Under the pieces are notes generated by a model that made no database searches, had not been told where the DNA came from, and worked only from the letters and a program-made list of their open reading frames with translations. Both the position numbers and the translations under genes were made by a program. A DNA stretch of 30,160 bases from JBEKDJ01 sp050014415 (GTDB lineage: Bacteria; Desulfobacterota; BSN033; UBA1163): assembly GCA_050014415.1 (NCBI GenBank), contig JBEKDJ010000012.1:1-30160 (forward strand), read 5' to 3'. Below are positions 1 to 7,294 of the stretch, one piece after another (the stretch's first letter is position 1; each line of letters starts with the position of its first letter).

Positions 1-467
1 AGGGCAGTTCCATAGATGGCAATCGTGGAGAGTCGGCCCAAAGTGGGGTAGTATCTGACCAGAAGAGCGAGAAGGATTGTGACGATCTGAAGAACGGTGG
101 TCACCTTGCTGACGAGACTCGGACGGATTCTTGGATGATAATTGATGAGGATCATGCCAAGAAGCCCTATCAGAATGATGAGATCCCTGGTAATGACAAT
201 GACAGCCAGCCAGCTGGGAAGCATTTCGATGATGGCAAGGGTGATGAACCCGGAAGAGAGGAGGAGTTTATCGGCGATCGGATCGAGATAGGCTCCCAAC
301 TCGGTTCTCTGCTGAGTAATGCGTGCGATGAGACCGTCGATTCCATCCGTGATCCCCGCGCTCGCAAAAGTGATAATGGCCCAGCCAAAGAATTTATTCA
401 TGATGAGGATAACGAAGACTGGAATCAACAGGACCCGGATGAGAGTTAGGATATTAGGTAGATTCAT
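1..467 (-). CDS. pgsA: CDP-alcohol phosphatidyltransferase, PgsA-like (3' end cut by window)
   Basis: This gene is open from an ATG at 467 to the window edge, so only about 155 N-terminal residues are visible. Residues about 38-64 carry the full CDP-alcohol phosphatidyltransferase signature D-x2-DG-x2-AR-x8-G-x3-D-x3-D (DGIDGLIAR, then GAYLDPIAD), which binds the metals and the CDP group. Hydrophobic segments lie before and after it (MNLPNILTLIRVLLIPVFVI at the start), as expected for a multi-pass inner-membrane enzyme. The N-terminal NxxTxxR pattern and its place next to housekeeping genes favour CDP-diacylglycerol--glycerol-3-phosphate 3-phosphatidyltransferase, which makes phosphatidylglycerol phosphate. 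Another CDP-alcohol transferase cannot be excluded without the C-terminus. No clear Shine-Dalgarno is seen, because the start abuts an A/T-rich repeat array. It lies downstream of dnaB on the same strand. Confidence 0.88.
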   Translation of the reverse strand, partial: MNLPNILTLIRVLLIPVFVILIMNKFFGWAIITFASAGITDGIDGLIARITQQRTELGAYLDPIADKLLLSSGFITLAIIEMLPSWLAVIVITRDLIILIGLLGMILINYHPRIRPSLVSKVTTVLQIVTILLALLVRYYPTLGRLSTIAIYGTA

Positions 468-471
468 ATTT

Positions 472-540
472 ATTTCAGATTTCAGATGTTAGATGTTAGA
501 TTAAAAAATCTGAAATCTACAATCTGCAATCTAAAATCCA
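472..540. repeat. A/T-rich degenerate word array (pgsA-dnaB gap)
   Basis: The gap between dnaB and pgsA is filled by repeated words of the type CAGATTT, TTAGATG and AATCTGAAATCT. They form an imperfect inverted repeat around an A-run near 505. The segment AATCTGCAATCTAAAAT at 521-537 recurs almost whole at 3821-3836. It has no coding character and looks like an intergenic repeat family. Confidence 0.75.
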
Positions 541-548
541 GAATGGGC

Positions 549-1913
549 TCATTCGTAGCTATTTTCAACCTCCCCCTTATAGAGTTCTTTAAAGCTTGTG
601 AATTTATCATGGAAGGCCAGCTCGATCTGACCAATGGGTCCGTTCCGCTGCTTTCCGATGATAAGCTCGGCCTTTCCTCGATTGGGGTTATCTGGTGACC
701 GGTTGTAGACTTCATCCCGGTAAATAAAGAGGATCAAGTCGGCGTCTTGCTCAATGGCCCCAGATTCCCGGAGGTCTGACAACTGGGGCCTCATCCCTTG
801 CCGTTCCTCAGTTCTCCGGCTCAGCTGAGAAACTGCGATCACCGGGATATGGAGCTCCTTGGATAGAGCCTTCAGGGAGCGGGAGATTTCCGAGATCTCC
901 TGCTGGCGACTTTCCACTCTCGACCTCCCTCTCATCAGTTGGAGGTAGTCGATGATGAGCATGCCCAAGCCGTGCTCGCTCTTCAAACGCCGGGCCTTTG
1001 CCCTCAATTCAAGGACTGAGAGGGCAGCCGTATCATCAATGAAGATGGGTGCTTCAGAGAGGGTCCCAGCAGCAATAGTCAGCTTTGGCCAGTCACTCTC
1101 TGCCAAAAACCCCGTCCTGAGCCGGTTCCCCTCTACACGGGCTTCAGAACAGAACATACGAATGACCAATTGTTCCTTCGACATCTCCAGAGAAAAGATA
1201 CCCACGGTAGTCCTGTTTTCGATAGCAGCATGCTGGGCAAGATTGAGGCAAAAGGCGGTCTTTCCCATGCTGGGCCTTCCGGCAACGATAATCAGATCAG
1301 AGGGTTGGAAGCCTGCGGTCATTCGATCCAGTTCTTTGAACCCCGAGGGGACGCCGGTGACAAGTTCTTTTTTCTCATAAAGCCTTTGAAAGATTTCGAA
1401 ACTATCCTTGACAACCTTCTTAATGGGATAAAAAGAAGGCTTCACCCTGTTTTCAGAGATCTGGAAGATCTCTCGTTCTGCTTCGTCGAGAAATTCTTCC
1501 ACATCGGCTCGATCCTGGTAACTCTGTGTGATGATTTCGGTCGAGGTTTGGATCAGATTTCGAAGGATGGCCTTTTCCTTGACGATCTTGGCATAGTATT
1601 CGATATTGGCAGCGGTGGGAACCGAATCGATGAGGGAGGTGACGTAGGACGCCCCTCCCACGGTATCGAGTTGATTCATTTTTCGAAGTTCGTTGGTCAA
1701 GGTGATGAGATCAGCGGGTTCATCACGTTCCGAGAGATTGATCAAGGCATAAAAGATCTTGCGATGAGCCTCTCGATAAAAGTCATCGGTGGTGACAATT
1801 TCCATCACCTTATTGATGGCCTCATTTTCGATGAGAATTCCTCCCAATATGGACTGCTCTGCCTCAATATTCTGAGGGGGAAGCTTATGGGAGGAAAGGT
1901 CTGTCTCATTCAT
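549..1913 (-). CDS. dnaB: Replicative DNA helicase DnaB
   Basis: A 454-residue protein of normal length for DnaB, the hexameric helicase that unwinds DNA at the replication fork. The N-terminal DnaB domain (about residues 10-115, starting at LPPQNIEAEQSILGGIL) is followed by a linker and the RecA-like ATPase domain. Walker A is AGRPSMGKTA at 211-220 and Walker B is in the segment LGMLIIDYLQLM. The conserved SGAIEQDADLILFIYRDEVY motif follows further on. The ATG at 1913 has an AGGAG located in the last codons of rplI, with only 6 bases between the two genes, so translation of the two is probably coupled. No intein interrupts the ATPase domain. The identification is secure. Confidence 0.98.
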   Translation of the reverse strand: MNETDLSSHKLPPQNIEAEQSILGGILIENEAINKVMEIVTTDDFYREAHRKIFYALINLSERDEPADLITLTNELRKMNQLDTVGGASYVTSLIDSVPTAANIEYYAKIVKEKAILRNLIQTSTEIITQSYQDRADVEEFLDEAEREIFQISENRVKPSFYPIKKVVKDSFEIFQRLYEKKELVTGVPSGFKELDRMTAGFQPSDLIIVAGRPSMGKTAFCLNLAQHAAIENRTTVGIFSLEMSKEQLVIRMFCSEARVEGNRLRTGFLAESDWPKLTIAAGTLSEAPIFIDDTAALSVLELRAKARRLKSEHGLGMLIIDYLQLMRGRSRVESRQQEISEISRSLKALSKELHIPVIAVSQLSRRTEERQGMRPQLSDLRESGAIEQDADLILFIYRDEVYNRSPDNPNRGKAELIIGKQRNGPIGQIELAFHDKFTSFKELYKGEVENSYE

Positions 1914-1919
1914 GGACCG

Positions 1920-2363
1920 TTACTCCTGAACCACCCAAACCTTAAGATGGGCGATCAGCTCTGGATGGAGCTTGATCGGTACGTTGAACATCCCCAGATT
2001 CTTGATGGGCTCCTCCAAGAGGATCTTTTTTCGATCCACTTCGATCCCGTTTTCCTTCAAATAGCTCTCAATCTCCATCGAGGTCACAGAGCCAAAAAGC
2101 TTTCCGCTTTCCCCGACCGGTTTGGCAAAGGTACAGGAAAGTTCTTCAATCTGCTGGGCAACTCTCTCCGAATCCTTTTTCACCTTGCCCATACGGTGCT
2201 GGACCTGGCGCTTTTGATGTTCCAGACCCTTGAGGTTCTTCTCTGTGGCGAGGATCGCCTTCTTCTGAGGAATGAGATAATTTCTCCCGTACCCGTCAGA
2301 GACCTTCAATAGATCTCCGGCCTTCCCTAAATTGGGGACATCCTCTAACAAGATGACCTGCAT
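1920..2363 (-). CDS. rplI: 50S ribosomal protein L9
   Basis: A 147-residue L9, the usual length. The N-terminal domain starts MQVILLEDVPNLGKAGDLLKV and contains the rRNA-binding GYGRNYLIP signature at about 24-32. A long charged connecting helix (about 41-75) leads to the C-terminal globular domain with KLFGSVTS. An AGGAGG lies six bases upstream of the ATG. It sits between rpsR and dnaB as in the conserved S6-SSB-S18-L9-DnaB cluster, but a 327-base repeat-bearing gap separates it from rpsR. It may therefore have its own promoter. Confidence 0.98.
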   Translation of the reverse strand: MQVILLEDVPNLGKAGDLLKVSDGYGRNYLIPQKKAILATEKNLKGLEHQKRQVQHRMGKVKKDSERVAQQIEELSCTFAKPVGESGKLFGSVTSMEIESYLKENGIEVDRKKILLEEPIKNLGMFNVPIKLHPELIAHLKVWVVQE

Positions 2364-2690
2364 GAATTACCTCCTCACGCCCGATTCCATCGAGCTGAAA
2401 TCCCAATTTCCAAATCCAAATTCAAATTTCCAATCCCGCAGGGGAGAACTAAACTCTTTGTTTCGGGAACAGCTAGGGTTGACTGCAGTCGCCCTTGAAC
2501 GGAGAGACCAGAGCTTCTCCTGCGCAAAGGAGACAATAGGGTCCACCCAATACTGAGGGCTACAAATCAATGCCAAGTAAGTTGATGTCAAAGACTTCTC
2601 TTTTGGGCAATTTGGATTTTGGGTTTTATTTGATCCCGCCTTGGCGGGATTGAGCTTTGACATTTGACATTTGCATTATCTATCTCGGGG
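2364..2690. other. Intergenic stretch with repeats between rpsR and rplI
   Basis: This 327-base gap holds no convincing gene. Low-complexity words (CCAAATCC, CAAATTTC) occur at about 2399-2437. A perfect palindrome ATCCCGCC/GGCGGGAT lies at 2633-2650. Next to it is a tandem of TTTGACA-type words at 2651-2673. The 19-mer TGTCAAATGTCAAAGCTCA is on the minus strand at 2651-2669 and is found again, exactly, on the plus strand at 5370-5388. A 98-codon reading frame through here simply translates these words and is not a gene. Confidence 0.7.
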
Positions 2691-2954
2691 TTAGTGGACG
2701 GCGGTCGAAAAAGGTAGGATGGCAATATTTCTCGCCCTTTTTAGAGCCACCGTTACCTGCCTTTGATGTTTGGCACAGTTTCCAGAGATCCTTCGAGGAA
2801 TGATCTTTCCTCGTTCCGTAATGAAATACCGAAGGATCCTCGGATTCTTATAGTCGATATCCAGCTTTTTATCCGTGCAGAATCGACAGACCTTTCGTCT
2901 CATGAAAGGTTTCTTCTTCCTGTCGGTTCCTGGCCTTTCAGCAGGTTTCCTCAT
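2691..2954 (-). CDS. rpsR: 30S ribosomal protein S18
   Basis: An 87-residue S18 of the cysteine-containing type, with CRFC at residues 23-26 and a third cysteine in SGNCAKHQRQ. The core RRKVCRFCTDKKLDIDYKN and the C-terminal RQVTVALKRARNIAILPF are typical of this small-subunit protein, which pairs with S6. The start overlaps the end of the upstream SSB-like gene by 17 bases. A purine-rich AGAGGAGAAGAGG precedes the ATG within that gene. The overlap implies translational coupling in one mRNA. Confidence 0.97.
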   Translation of the reverse strand: MRKPAERPGTDRKKKPFMRRKVCRFCTDKKLDIDYKNPRILRYFITERGKIIPRRISGNCAKHQRQVTVALKRARNIAILPFSTAVH

Positions 2955-3339
2955 CCTCTTCTCCTCTCTCTCTTGAATCCATAGTTCGGCTTGTTCCCTC
3001 TAACTTCCGAAGCCTTGTTGCAATCACCTCTGTTAGCGTTCGATGTCTCCCTTCTGGCGTTTGCCACCGTCTTTGGTTGAGGCGGCCCACGACGAGAAGA
3101 CGTTGGCCACTTTGGAGAAGGTCGAATTCGCATTGGGCTGCTTTTCCAAAGGCAACAATATTGATCAATCCTCTACCTGTCTGTCCTGTACCATCATGGT
3201 TCAGGGGCGGACCTGATGGGTCCTCTGAATGGTTCAATTCCAACATGAATTGGACTACCGGAGATCCATCTGGGCGATATTGACGACGAGGTTGGTTCAC
3301 CACCTTTCCCGTGAGGATCACACGGTTATAGGAGATCAT
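2938..3339 (-). CDS. ssb: Single-stranded DNA-binding protein, short SSB/PriB-like
   Basis: A 133-residue OB-fold protein with the SSB pattern: MISYNRVILTGKVVNQPRRQY at the start, SPVVQFMLELN, INIVAFGKAA, and GQRLLVVGRLNQRRWQTPEG. It has an insertion of about 18 residues (around 39-56, rich in Gly/Pro/Asp) in the loop where SSBs contact DNA. The C-terminus is short and ends GEEDEETC. It lacks the acidic DDDIPF-type tip through which classical SSBs recruit partners. Gene order (rpsF, this gene, rpsR) is that of ssb in many bacteria and of priB in gammaproteobacteria. It overlaps rpsF by ATGA. The OB-fold assignment is secure, but whether it is the main SSB or a PriB-like primosome protein is open. 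Confidence 0.87.
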   Translation of the reverse strand: MISYNRVILTGKVVNQPRRQYRPDGSPVVQFMLELNHSEDPSGPPLNHDGTGQTGRGLINIVAFGKAAQCEFDLLQSGQRLLVVGRLNQRRWQTPEGRHRTLTEVIATRLRKLEGTSRTMDSRERGEEDEETC

Positions 3340-3698
3340 GCGCTTTCCTCTGCCGCCGGTTCCTCTTCCGGAGGTTCTTCCGGTAAGGGACTCTCTGTAG
3401 AGGAGGCTTGCCGCTCGTCCAACCGAACAGATTGGTACTTGATGACGGCATCCATGACCCGGAAATTTCTCTCCAATTCAGAAAGTGAGGCGGGTGATCC
3501 CGAAAAGTGGATCAAGACATAATGACCTTTGTCCTTTTTTTTGACTTCATAGGCGAGTTTTCGTTTCCCCCAATCTTCGGCCTTAAGGATTTCTCCATGA
3601 GCCTGTGTGATAATTCCCTTGACTTTTTCGATGGTAGATTGGGTCTGCTCTTCATCGAGATCAGGGTTCAAGATGAAAATCGTTTCATATTTCCTCAT
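3336..3698 (-). CDS. rpsF: 30S ribosomal protein S6
   Basis: A 120-residue S6 opening MRKYETIFILNPDLDEEQ and containing the conserved KRKLAYEVKKKDKGHYVLIHF stretch in two parts around residues 46-66. The tail after about residue 100 is acidic and Pro/Glu-rich (EEPPEEEPAAEE), a common variable S6 tail. A strong GAGGAGGTGAAGA directly precedes the ATG at 3698. It leads the rpsF-ssb-rpsR block, and its 3' end overlaps ssb by 4 bases. Confidence 0.98.
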   Translation of the reverse strand: MRKYETIFILNPDLDEEQTQSTIEKVKGIITQAHGEILKAEDWGKRKLAYEVKKKDKGHYVLIHFSGSPASLSELERNFRVMDAVIKYQSVRLDERQASSTESPLPEEPPEEEPAAEESA

Positions 3699-3756
3699 TC
3701 TTCACCTCCTCGTGGATTATAGCCCTAAAACAGCGTCTAGAGCAAGGGGCACACCT

Positions 3757-3836
3757 ATTTCAGATTTTGGATTGCAGATTTTAGATTGCAGACTTAAGAT
3801 TTTTCAATCTGCAATCTGCGATCTGCAATCTAAAAT
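3757..3836. repeat. A/T-rich degenerate word array (rpsF-yajC gap)
   Basis: Repeated GATTGCAGATT-type words on the left and CAATCTGCAATCT-type words on the right form a long imperfect inverted repeat around 3800-3805. The right end ATCTGCAATCTAAAAT (3821-3836) matches 522-537 exactly. The array sits directly beyond the yajC stop codon and upstream of rpsF. Confidence 0.75.
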
Positions 3837-3843
3837 TGATGGT

Positions 3844-4179
3844 TCACTCTGTCTTCATCACATCGGCCTTCACAACTCCTGCAATGTTTGCTCTGTTGAC
3901 CTTCACCCTCACCTTATCAGATATTTCAAGAGTAATAATGCTTTCCCGCATGCCTGTGATCTTTCCGTACATTCCTCCAGTGGTTATAACTTGATCTCCT
4001 ACCTTGAGGTTTCCCAATAGATTCTGATGTTCCTTCTTCTGCTTCTGTTGGGGTCGAATGAGCAAGAAATAAAAGATGACAAAGATGAAAATAATGGGGA
4101 GAAAGGTCATGTATGAAGACCCCTGACCTCCTCCCCCTCCCGGCTGTGTTCCCATTGCATAAGCCATATCTATTCCCAT
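3844..4179 (-). CDS. yajC: Preprotein translocase accessory subunit YajC
   Basis: A 111-residue single-span inner-membrane protein. A glycine-rich N-terminus (QPGGGGGQGSS) is followed by one transmembrane helix at about residues 24-42 (MTFLPIIFIFVIFYFLLI). The hallmark RPQQKQKKEHQ then leads into a small cytosolic beta domain (GDQVITTGGMYGKI). YajC associates with SecDF in the holotranslocon. An AGGAGG lies 5 bases before the ATG. The gene starts 23 bases after tgt, matching the common queA-tgt-yajC order. secD and secF, which usually follow, are absent; rpsF comes next instead. Confidence 0.96.
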   Translation of the reverse strand: MGIDMAYAMGTQPGGGGGQGSSYMTFLPIIFIFVIFYFLLIRPQQKQKKEHQNLLGNLKVGDQVITTGGMYGKITGMRESIITLEISDKVRVKVNRANIAGVVKADVMKTE

Positions 4180-4202
4180 AAATCCTCCTTTTGTTTTCTG
4201 TT

Positions 4203-5354
4203 CTACCTACGGGTCGTCTGGCTGTCCGGAGGACATCCCGTTTCCAATTCCGTTGGGTAGGAACAGTGGATTCTGCGAAAATCGACAAGGCGGTCTTCTC
4301 GGATTGCCTCGCGAAGCTTGGTCAAAAACATAATATAATAAGACAAATTGTGAATCGTATTCAACCTCGAAGAAAGAATTTCGTTGGCGAGGTAAAGATG
4401 GCGGAGATAAGCCCTGGAATAATGGCGGCATGTGTAGCAAAGACATGTTTCGTCGAGGGGTCTTCGGTCCTCGGCATATTGAGCCTGTTTGATCGATATC
4501 TTCCCTGTGGAGGTAAAAAGCATGCCATTTCGCGCATTCCTTGTCGGAAGGACACAGTCAAAAAGATCGATCCCAAGTCTCACCGCGTCAAGGATATCCT
4601 CAGGTGTTCCCACGCCCATGAGATATCGGGGAGCCCCCTCCGGCAGAAAGGGAATCGTCCACTCTAAGACATCCATCATCATTGATTTAGGCTCACCGAC
4701 ACTGAGTCCACCCATGGCATATCCCTCGAGACCCATCTGCACCAGGGCTTGAGCGCTCTCCTCCCGCAAATCGCGATACATGCCTCCTTGAACAATGGCA
4801 AAGAGGGCGGGGCCATCTGTGCGCCTCGCTTCAAAGGATCTCTTTGCCCAACGGGTTGTGAGCGACGTGGATTCCTTCACATATTCATAAGGGGAAGGGT
4901 AGGGGATGCATTCATCCAAGACCATGGCGATGTCAGACCCGAGGACCCGTTGAATCTCAATGACTTTTTCGGGTGTGAGGAGGTGAAGAGAACCATCCAA
5001 GTGAGACTGGAAAGTTGCCCCCTCCTCTGTGATCTTTCTAAGCTTCGCAAGGCTGAAGATTTGGTAGCCACCACTATCGGTCAAGATCGGTCTCTCCCAG
5101 TGGATGAAGGTGTGGAGACCCCCCAGCCTTCGAATGGTCTCATGGCCTGGTCTGAGATAAAGATGGTAAGTGTTTGCCAGAATCGCCTCTACTCCGATTT
5201 CCACCAGATCCTCAGGGGTTAAGGATTTGACTGTGCCTTGAGTTCCCACAGGAAGGAACGCAGGGGTGGAGAGGAAGCCATGGTTTGTCTCAATCCTGCC
5301 GAGCCTTGCTTCGGAAGAGGTGTCTTTTTTGATGATCTCAAATCGAAAAGCCAT
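4203..5354 (-). CDS. tgt: tRNA-guanine transglycosylase (queuine tRNA-ribosyltransferase)
   Basis: This enzyme exchanges guanine-34 for preQ1 in GUN-anticodon tRNAs. From the ATG at 5354 it has 383 residues, the family norm. The start MAFRFEI matches the family. An in-frame TTG 21 bases further upstream falls in a repeat and is unlikely. Visible motifs are TDSGGYQ (Asp93, general acid/base), FAIVQGG (about 186-192), the nucleophile Asp266 in FDCVLPTRNARNG, and a zinc site CLCYTC (Cys304, 306, 309) with His335. It is followed closely by yajC. queA lies 193 bases upstream on the same strand across a repeat-filled gap, so co-transcription is possible but not proven. Confidence 0.97.
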   Translation of the reverse strand: MAFRFEIIKKDTSSEARLGRIETNHGFLSTPAFLPVGTQGTVKSLTPEDLVEIGVEAILANTYHLYLRPGHETIRRLGGLHTFIHWERPILTDSGGYQIFSLAKLRKITEEGATFQSHLDGSLHLLTPEKVIEIQRVLGSDIAMVLDECIPYPSPYEYVKESTSLTTRWAKRSFEARRTDGPALFAIVQGGMYRDLREESAQALVQMGLEGYAMGGLSVGEPKSMMMDVLEWTIPFLPEGAPRYLMGVGTPEDILDAVRLGIDLFDCVLPTRNARNGMLFTSTGKISIKQAQYAEDRRPLDETCLCYTCRHYSRAYLRHLYLANEILSSRLNTIHNLSYYIMFLTKLREAIREDRLVDFRRIHCSYPTELETGCPPDSQTTRR

Positions 5355-5360
5355 ATCTTT

Positions 5361-5545
5361 TTGAATCAATGTCAAATGTCAAAGCTCAAAGTCTAAATGA
5401 AATCCAAAGCTCAAACGAAAACCATATGTCTCAGAGGGAAGAACTGTCGAGTCAATTCTCTTGCCAATGAAAAAGAAATCTTTTGTCTTCAGGTCGTTTT
5501 GACATTTGGTTCCGCCTTGGCGGGACTAACATTTGAACTTGGGCT
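5361..5545. repeat. Repeat-filled queA-tgt gap
   Basis: The spacer carries tandem words of the CAAATGT/CAAAGCT type, including the 19-mer TGTCAAATGTCAAAGCTCA at 5370-5388, which is also present inverted at 2651-2669. A palindromic TCCGCCTTGGCGGGA is at 5511-5525, flanked by TGACATTTG and ACATTTGAAC. The composition matches the other housekeeping gaps in this window. Confidence 0.7.
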
Positions 5546-5547
5546 CG

Positions 5548-6729
5548 CTATAGGATCAGCATTGCGTCGCCGTAGCTGTAGAATCGGTATTTCTTATCAA
5601 CTGCCTCCTGATAGACCTTCGCCAACAGGTCTTTCCCTGCAAAGGCGGACACCAGCATGATGAGCGTTGATTTAGGAAGGTGAAAATTGGTGATCAGTCC
5701 TTCAATGACTTTAAAACGATAAGGGGGATAGATGTATAGGGAAGTCATCCCCTTACCCGATCTCACACCACCCTTTCCGTCGGAAAAGGATTCGAGAGCC
5801 CGTGTCGTAGTGGTTCCGACCGCGATGACCCTTCCACCTCGCGCCCTCGTTTGCTCAATTTCTAGACCGGCTTGCTCCGATATTTCAACCCATTCTGCCT
5901 CCATCGTATGGTCTTCAACATTTCTGGCCTTAATGGGCACAAAGGTTCCGAGGCCGATATGGAGCGTGATCAACGCAATTCGCACCCCTTGATCTCTCAG
6001 GGACTGAAGCAGATCGCGGGTGAAGTGGAGACCTGCAGTGGGTGCTGCGATGGATCCCTCCCTTGAAGCAAAGACAGTTTGATAACGGTCTCTGTCCAAT
6101 GGCTCGTCCTCGCGCTTGATATACGGAGGAAGAGGTACCCGGCCGACCCTTCGAAGGAGATCCATGGCCTCTACCTGGCCGGAGAAATGGATCCTTCCTT
6201 TTCCGTCCTTCACCTCTTTCATTTCTCCATGAAGATCTTGGCCAAATTGGATGCGAGCCCCTGGTCTCACCTTTCTTGAACCCTTGATCAGGACTTCCCA
6301 TTCTACCGCGGTTCCATTCGCCGCGGCGGTGAAAGACCACGCCTGCATGCCGTGACGCAGTTCGGCGTGCGGGCACTGCCTTGGGCCGCAGAGGAATTCG
6401 TCATCGTGTGGCCGGGATGTCGGCCGATGTGGACCTCGGAAAGGGGACACCGGGCTTTGCTTGTAGGGCTCTATGGGAGGGATGAGAAGCATCTCGATCT
6501 TTCCACCGGTCTCCTTTTTTCCGATGATCCGAGCCGGCAGGACTCGCGTATTGTTCATCACCAGCAGGTCTCCCTGGTTGAGGTAGTGTGATAGATCTCG
6601 AAAGTCTCGGTGCTCGATTACCCCCCGACGCTGATGGACAACCATTAAACGGGATTCTCCTCTCCGGGGAGATGGATGTTGGGCGATCAAAGATGGCGGA
6701 AGCGTATAATCGAATTCTTCAGTCCTCAT
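5548..6729 (-). CDS. queA: S-adenosylmethionine:tRNA ribosyltransferase-isomerase, with in-frame insertion
   Basis: QueA transfers the ribosyl part of AdoMet to preQ1-modified tRNA, making epoxyqueuosine. Family motifs are clear: FDYTLPPSLIAQHP at the start, GDLLVMNNTRVLPARI, AAPTAGLHFT, HIGLGTF, GTTTTRALES and TNFHLPKSTLIMLVSAF. From the ATG at 6729 (MRTEEFDYTLP, where family similarity begins) it has 393 residues. Upstream in-frame starts at 6756 and 6771 are possible; none has a good ribosome site. Residues about 87-141 (6307-6474) are extra sequence splitting the beta-barrel domain between EMLLIPP and VEWEVLI. Without it the length would be about 338, near the family norm. The insertion keeps the frame, so the enzyme may still work. 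Confidence 0.94.
   Translation of the reverse strand: MRTEEFDYTLPPSLIAQHPSPRRGESRLMVVHQRRGVIEHRDFRDLSHYLNQGDLLVMNNTRVLPARIIGKKETGGKIEMLLIPPIEPYKQSPVSPFRGPHRPTSRPHDDEFLCGPRQCPHAELRHGMQAWSFTAAANGTAVEWEVLIKGSRKVRPGARIQFGQDLHGEMKEVKDGKGRIHFSGQVEAMDLLRRVGRVPLPPYIKREDEPLDRDRYQTVFASREGSIAAPTAGLHFTRDLLQSLRDQGVRIALITLHIGLGTFVPIKARNVEDHTMEAEWVEISEQAGLEIEQTRARGGRVIAVGTTTTRALESFSDGKGGVRSGKGMTSLYIYPPYRFKVIEGLITNFHLPKSTLIMLVSAFAGKDLLAKVYQEAVDKKYRFYSYGDAMLIL
6307..6474 (-). repeat. Palindrome-bearing GC-rich insertion within queA
   Basis: This stretch, in frame within queA, does not match the QueA family and is richer in G+C than its surroundings (39 of 60 bases in 6361-6420). It contains a 12-base stem (6341-6352 with 6363-6374, ten standard pairs plus two G-T wobbles) and a 10-base loop. 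Two CCGCGG palindromes lie at 6306-6311 and 6321-6326. The translated piece is rich in Pro, Arg, His and Cys, without recognisable domain character. It resembles palindromic elements that insert in frame into genes. Exact borders are approximate. Confidence 0.55.
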
Positions 6730-6963
6730 GTTCGTCGGTTGAGGTTTGATGAGCATTGAGTAAAAACTCATCAAGGATATTGGGAATTTCGTCAATTCAG
6801 CGAATGCCTATACAGCGGCATTATTCGCAAAGAGTGTCGTTCTCTTGTAATGTTCTGGATTCTGTCCCGCCGAGACGGAGCTGGCTGATGAATCCTAAGT
6901 GGAGAGAAAAACGCCAAGAACAGTCTGTCAAAAGCTTTGAGAGACAATTTCTGAGACTTAAAC

Positions 6964-6980
6964 CTGTTAGAATCTAACAG
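6964..6980. promoter_or_regulatory. Palindrome, candidate operator
   Basis: CTGTTAGA and TCTAACAG are perfect inverted arms of 8 bases around a single A, in the gap between the divergent queA and aldehyde oxidoreductase genes. The size and symmetry suit a dimeric regulator. No regulator gene lies nearby, so this is a suggestion only. Confidence 0.3.
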
Positions 6981-7265
6981 AGTCATTCGAAATCTGCAAG
7001 CGAATTATCTGATGCGTTTGATGGCGCCAAGGCTTGGGGTGAGCCTTTGGCTCGAACTCAGTTAAGTGGCGAAGGTTCACAGGACGCTGGAATGCCTTTG
7101 GACCACCCGATTGAGCCACCCCAAAGCTTCCGCTTTGAACCCCTTCCAGTATTCCCGCCGGTGCCCCATGGGATGGTTTTTTGAAGTTCTGAAGATTTTC
7201 AATTGTTCGAATTCTCGTTCTTGCAATGTCTTTGATTCTTCCGAAGATATTTCATAGAGATTTTC

Positions 7266-7294
7266 TTGACAAGATCCAAGACTTCTGATACTTT
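7266..7294 (+). promoter_or_regulatory. Candidate sigma-70 type promoter for the aldehyde oxidoreductase
   Basis: A perfect TTGACA at 7266-7271 is followed after 17 bases by TACTTT (three of six consensus positions), or after 15 bases by GATACT. It lies about 65 bases before the start codon at 7359. The -35 element is good and the -10 is weak. Confidence 0.4.

Noticed and set aside
472..540. CRISPR array in the repeat-rich gaps
   Set aside because: Repeat words are 6-10 bases, degenerate and without unique spacers; no cas genes are present.
1170..2312. 380-codon plus-strand frame opposite dnaB and rplI
   Set aside because: It is fully antisense to two certain genes, has no family resemblance, and arises from their codon pattern.
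2367..2663. 98-codon minus-strand frame between rpsR and rplI
   Set aside because: It translates low-complexity intergenic words and a palindrome, with no protein family features.
4191..4667. 158-codon plus-strand frame opposite tgt
   Set aside because: It is antisense to the zinc-binding and catalytic part of tgt and has no independent support.
7020..7180. Possible Moco/Tuco riboswitch before the aldehyde oxidoreductase
   Set aside because: Hairpins are present, but I could not line them up with the conserved core of the known motif.
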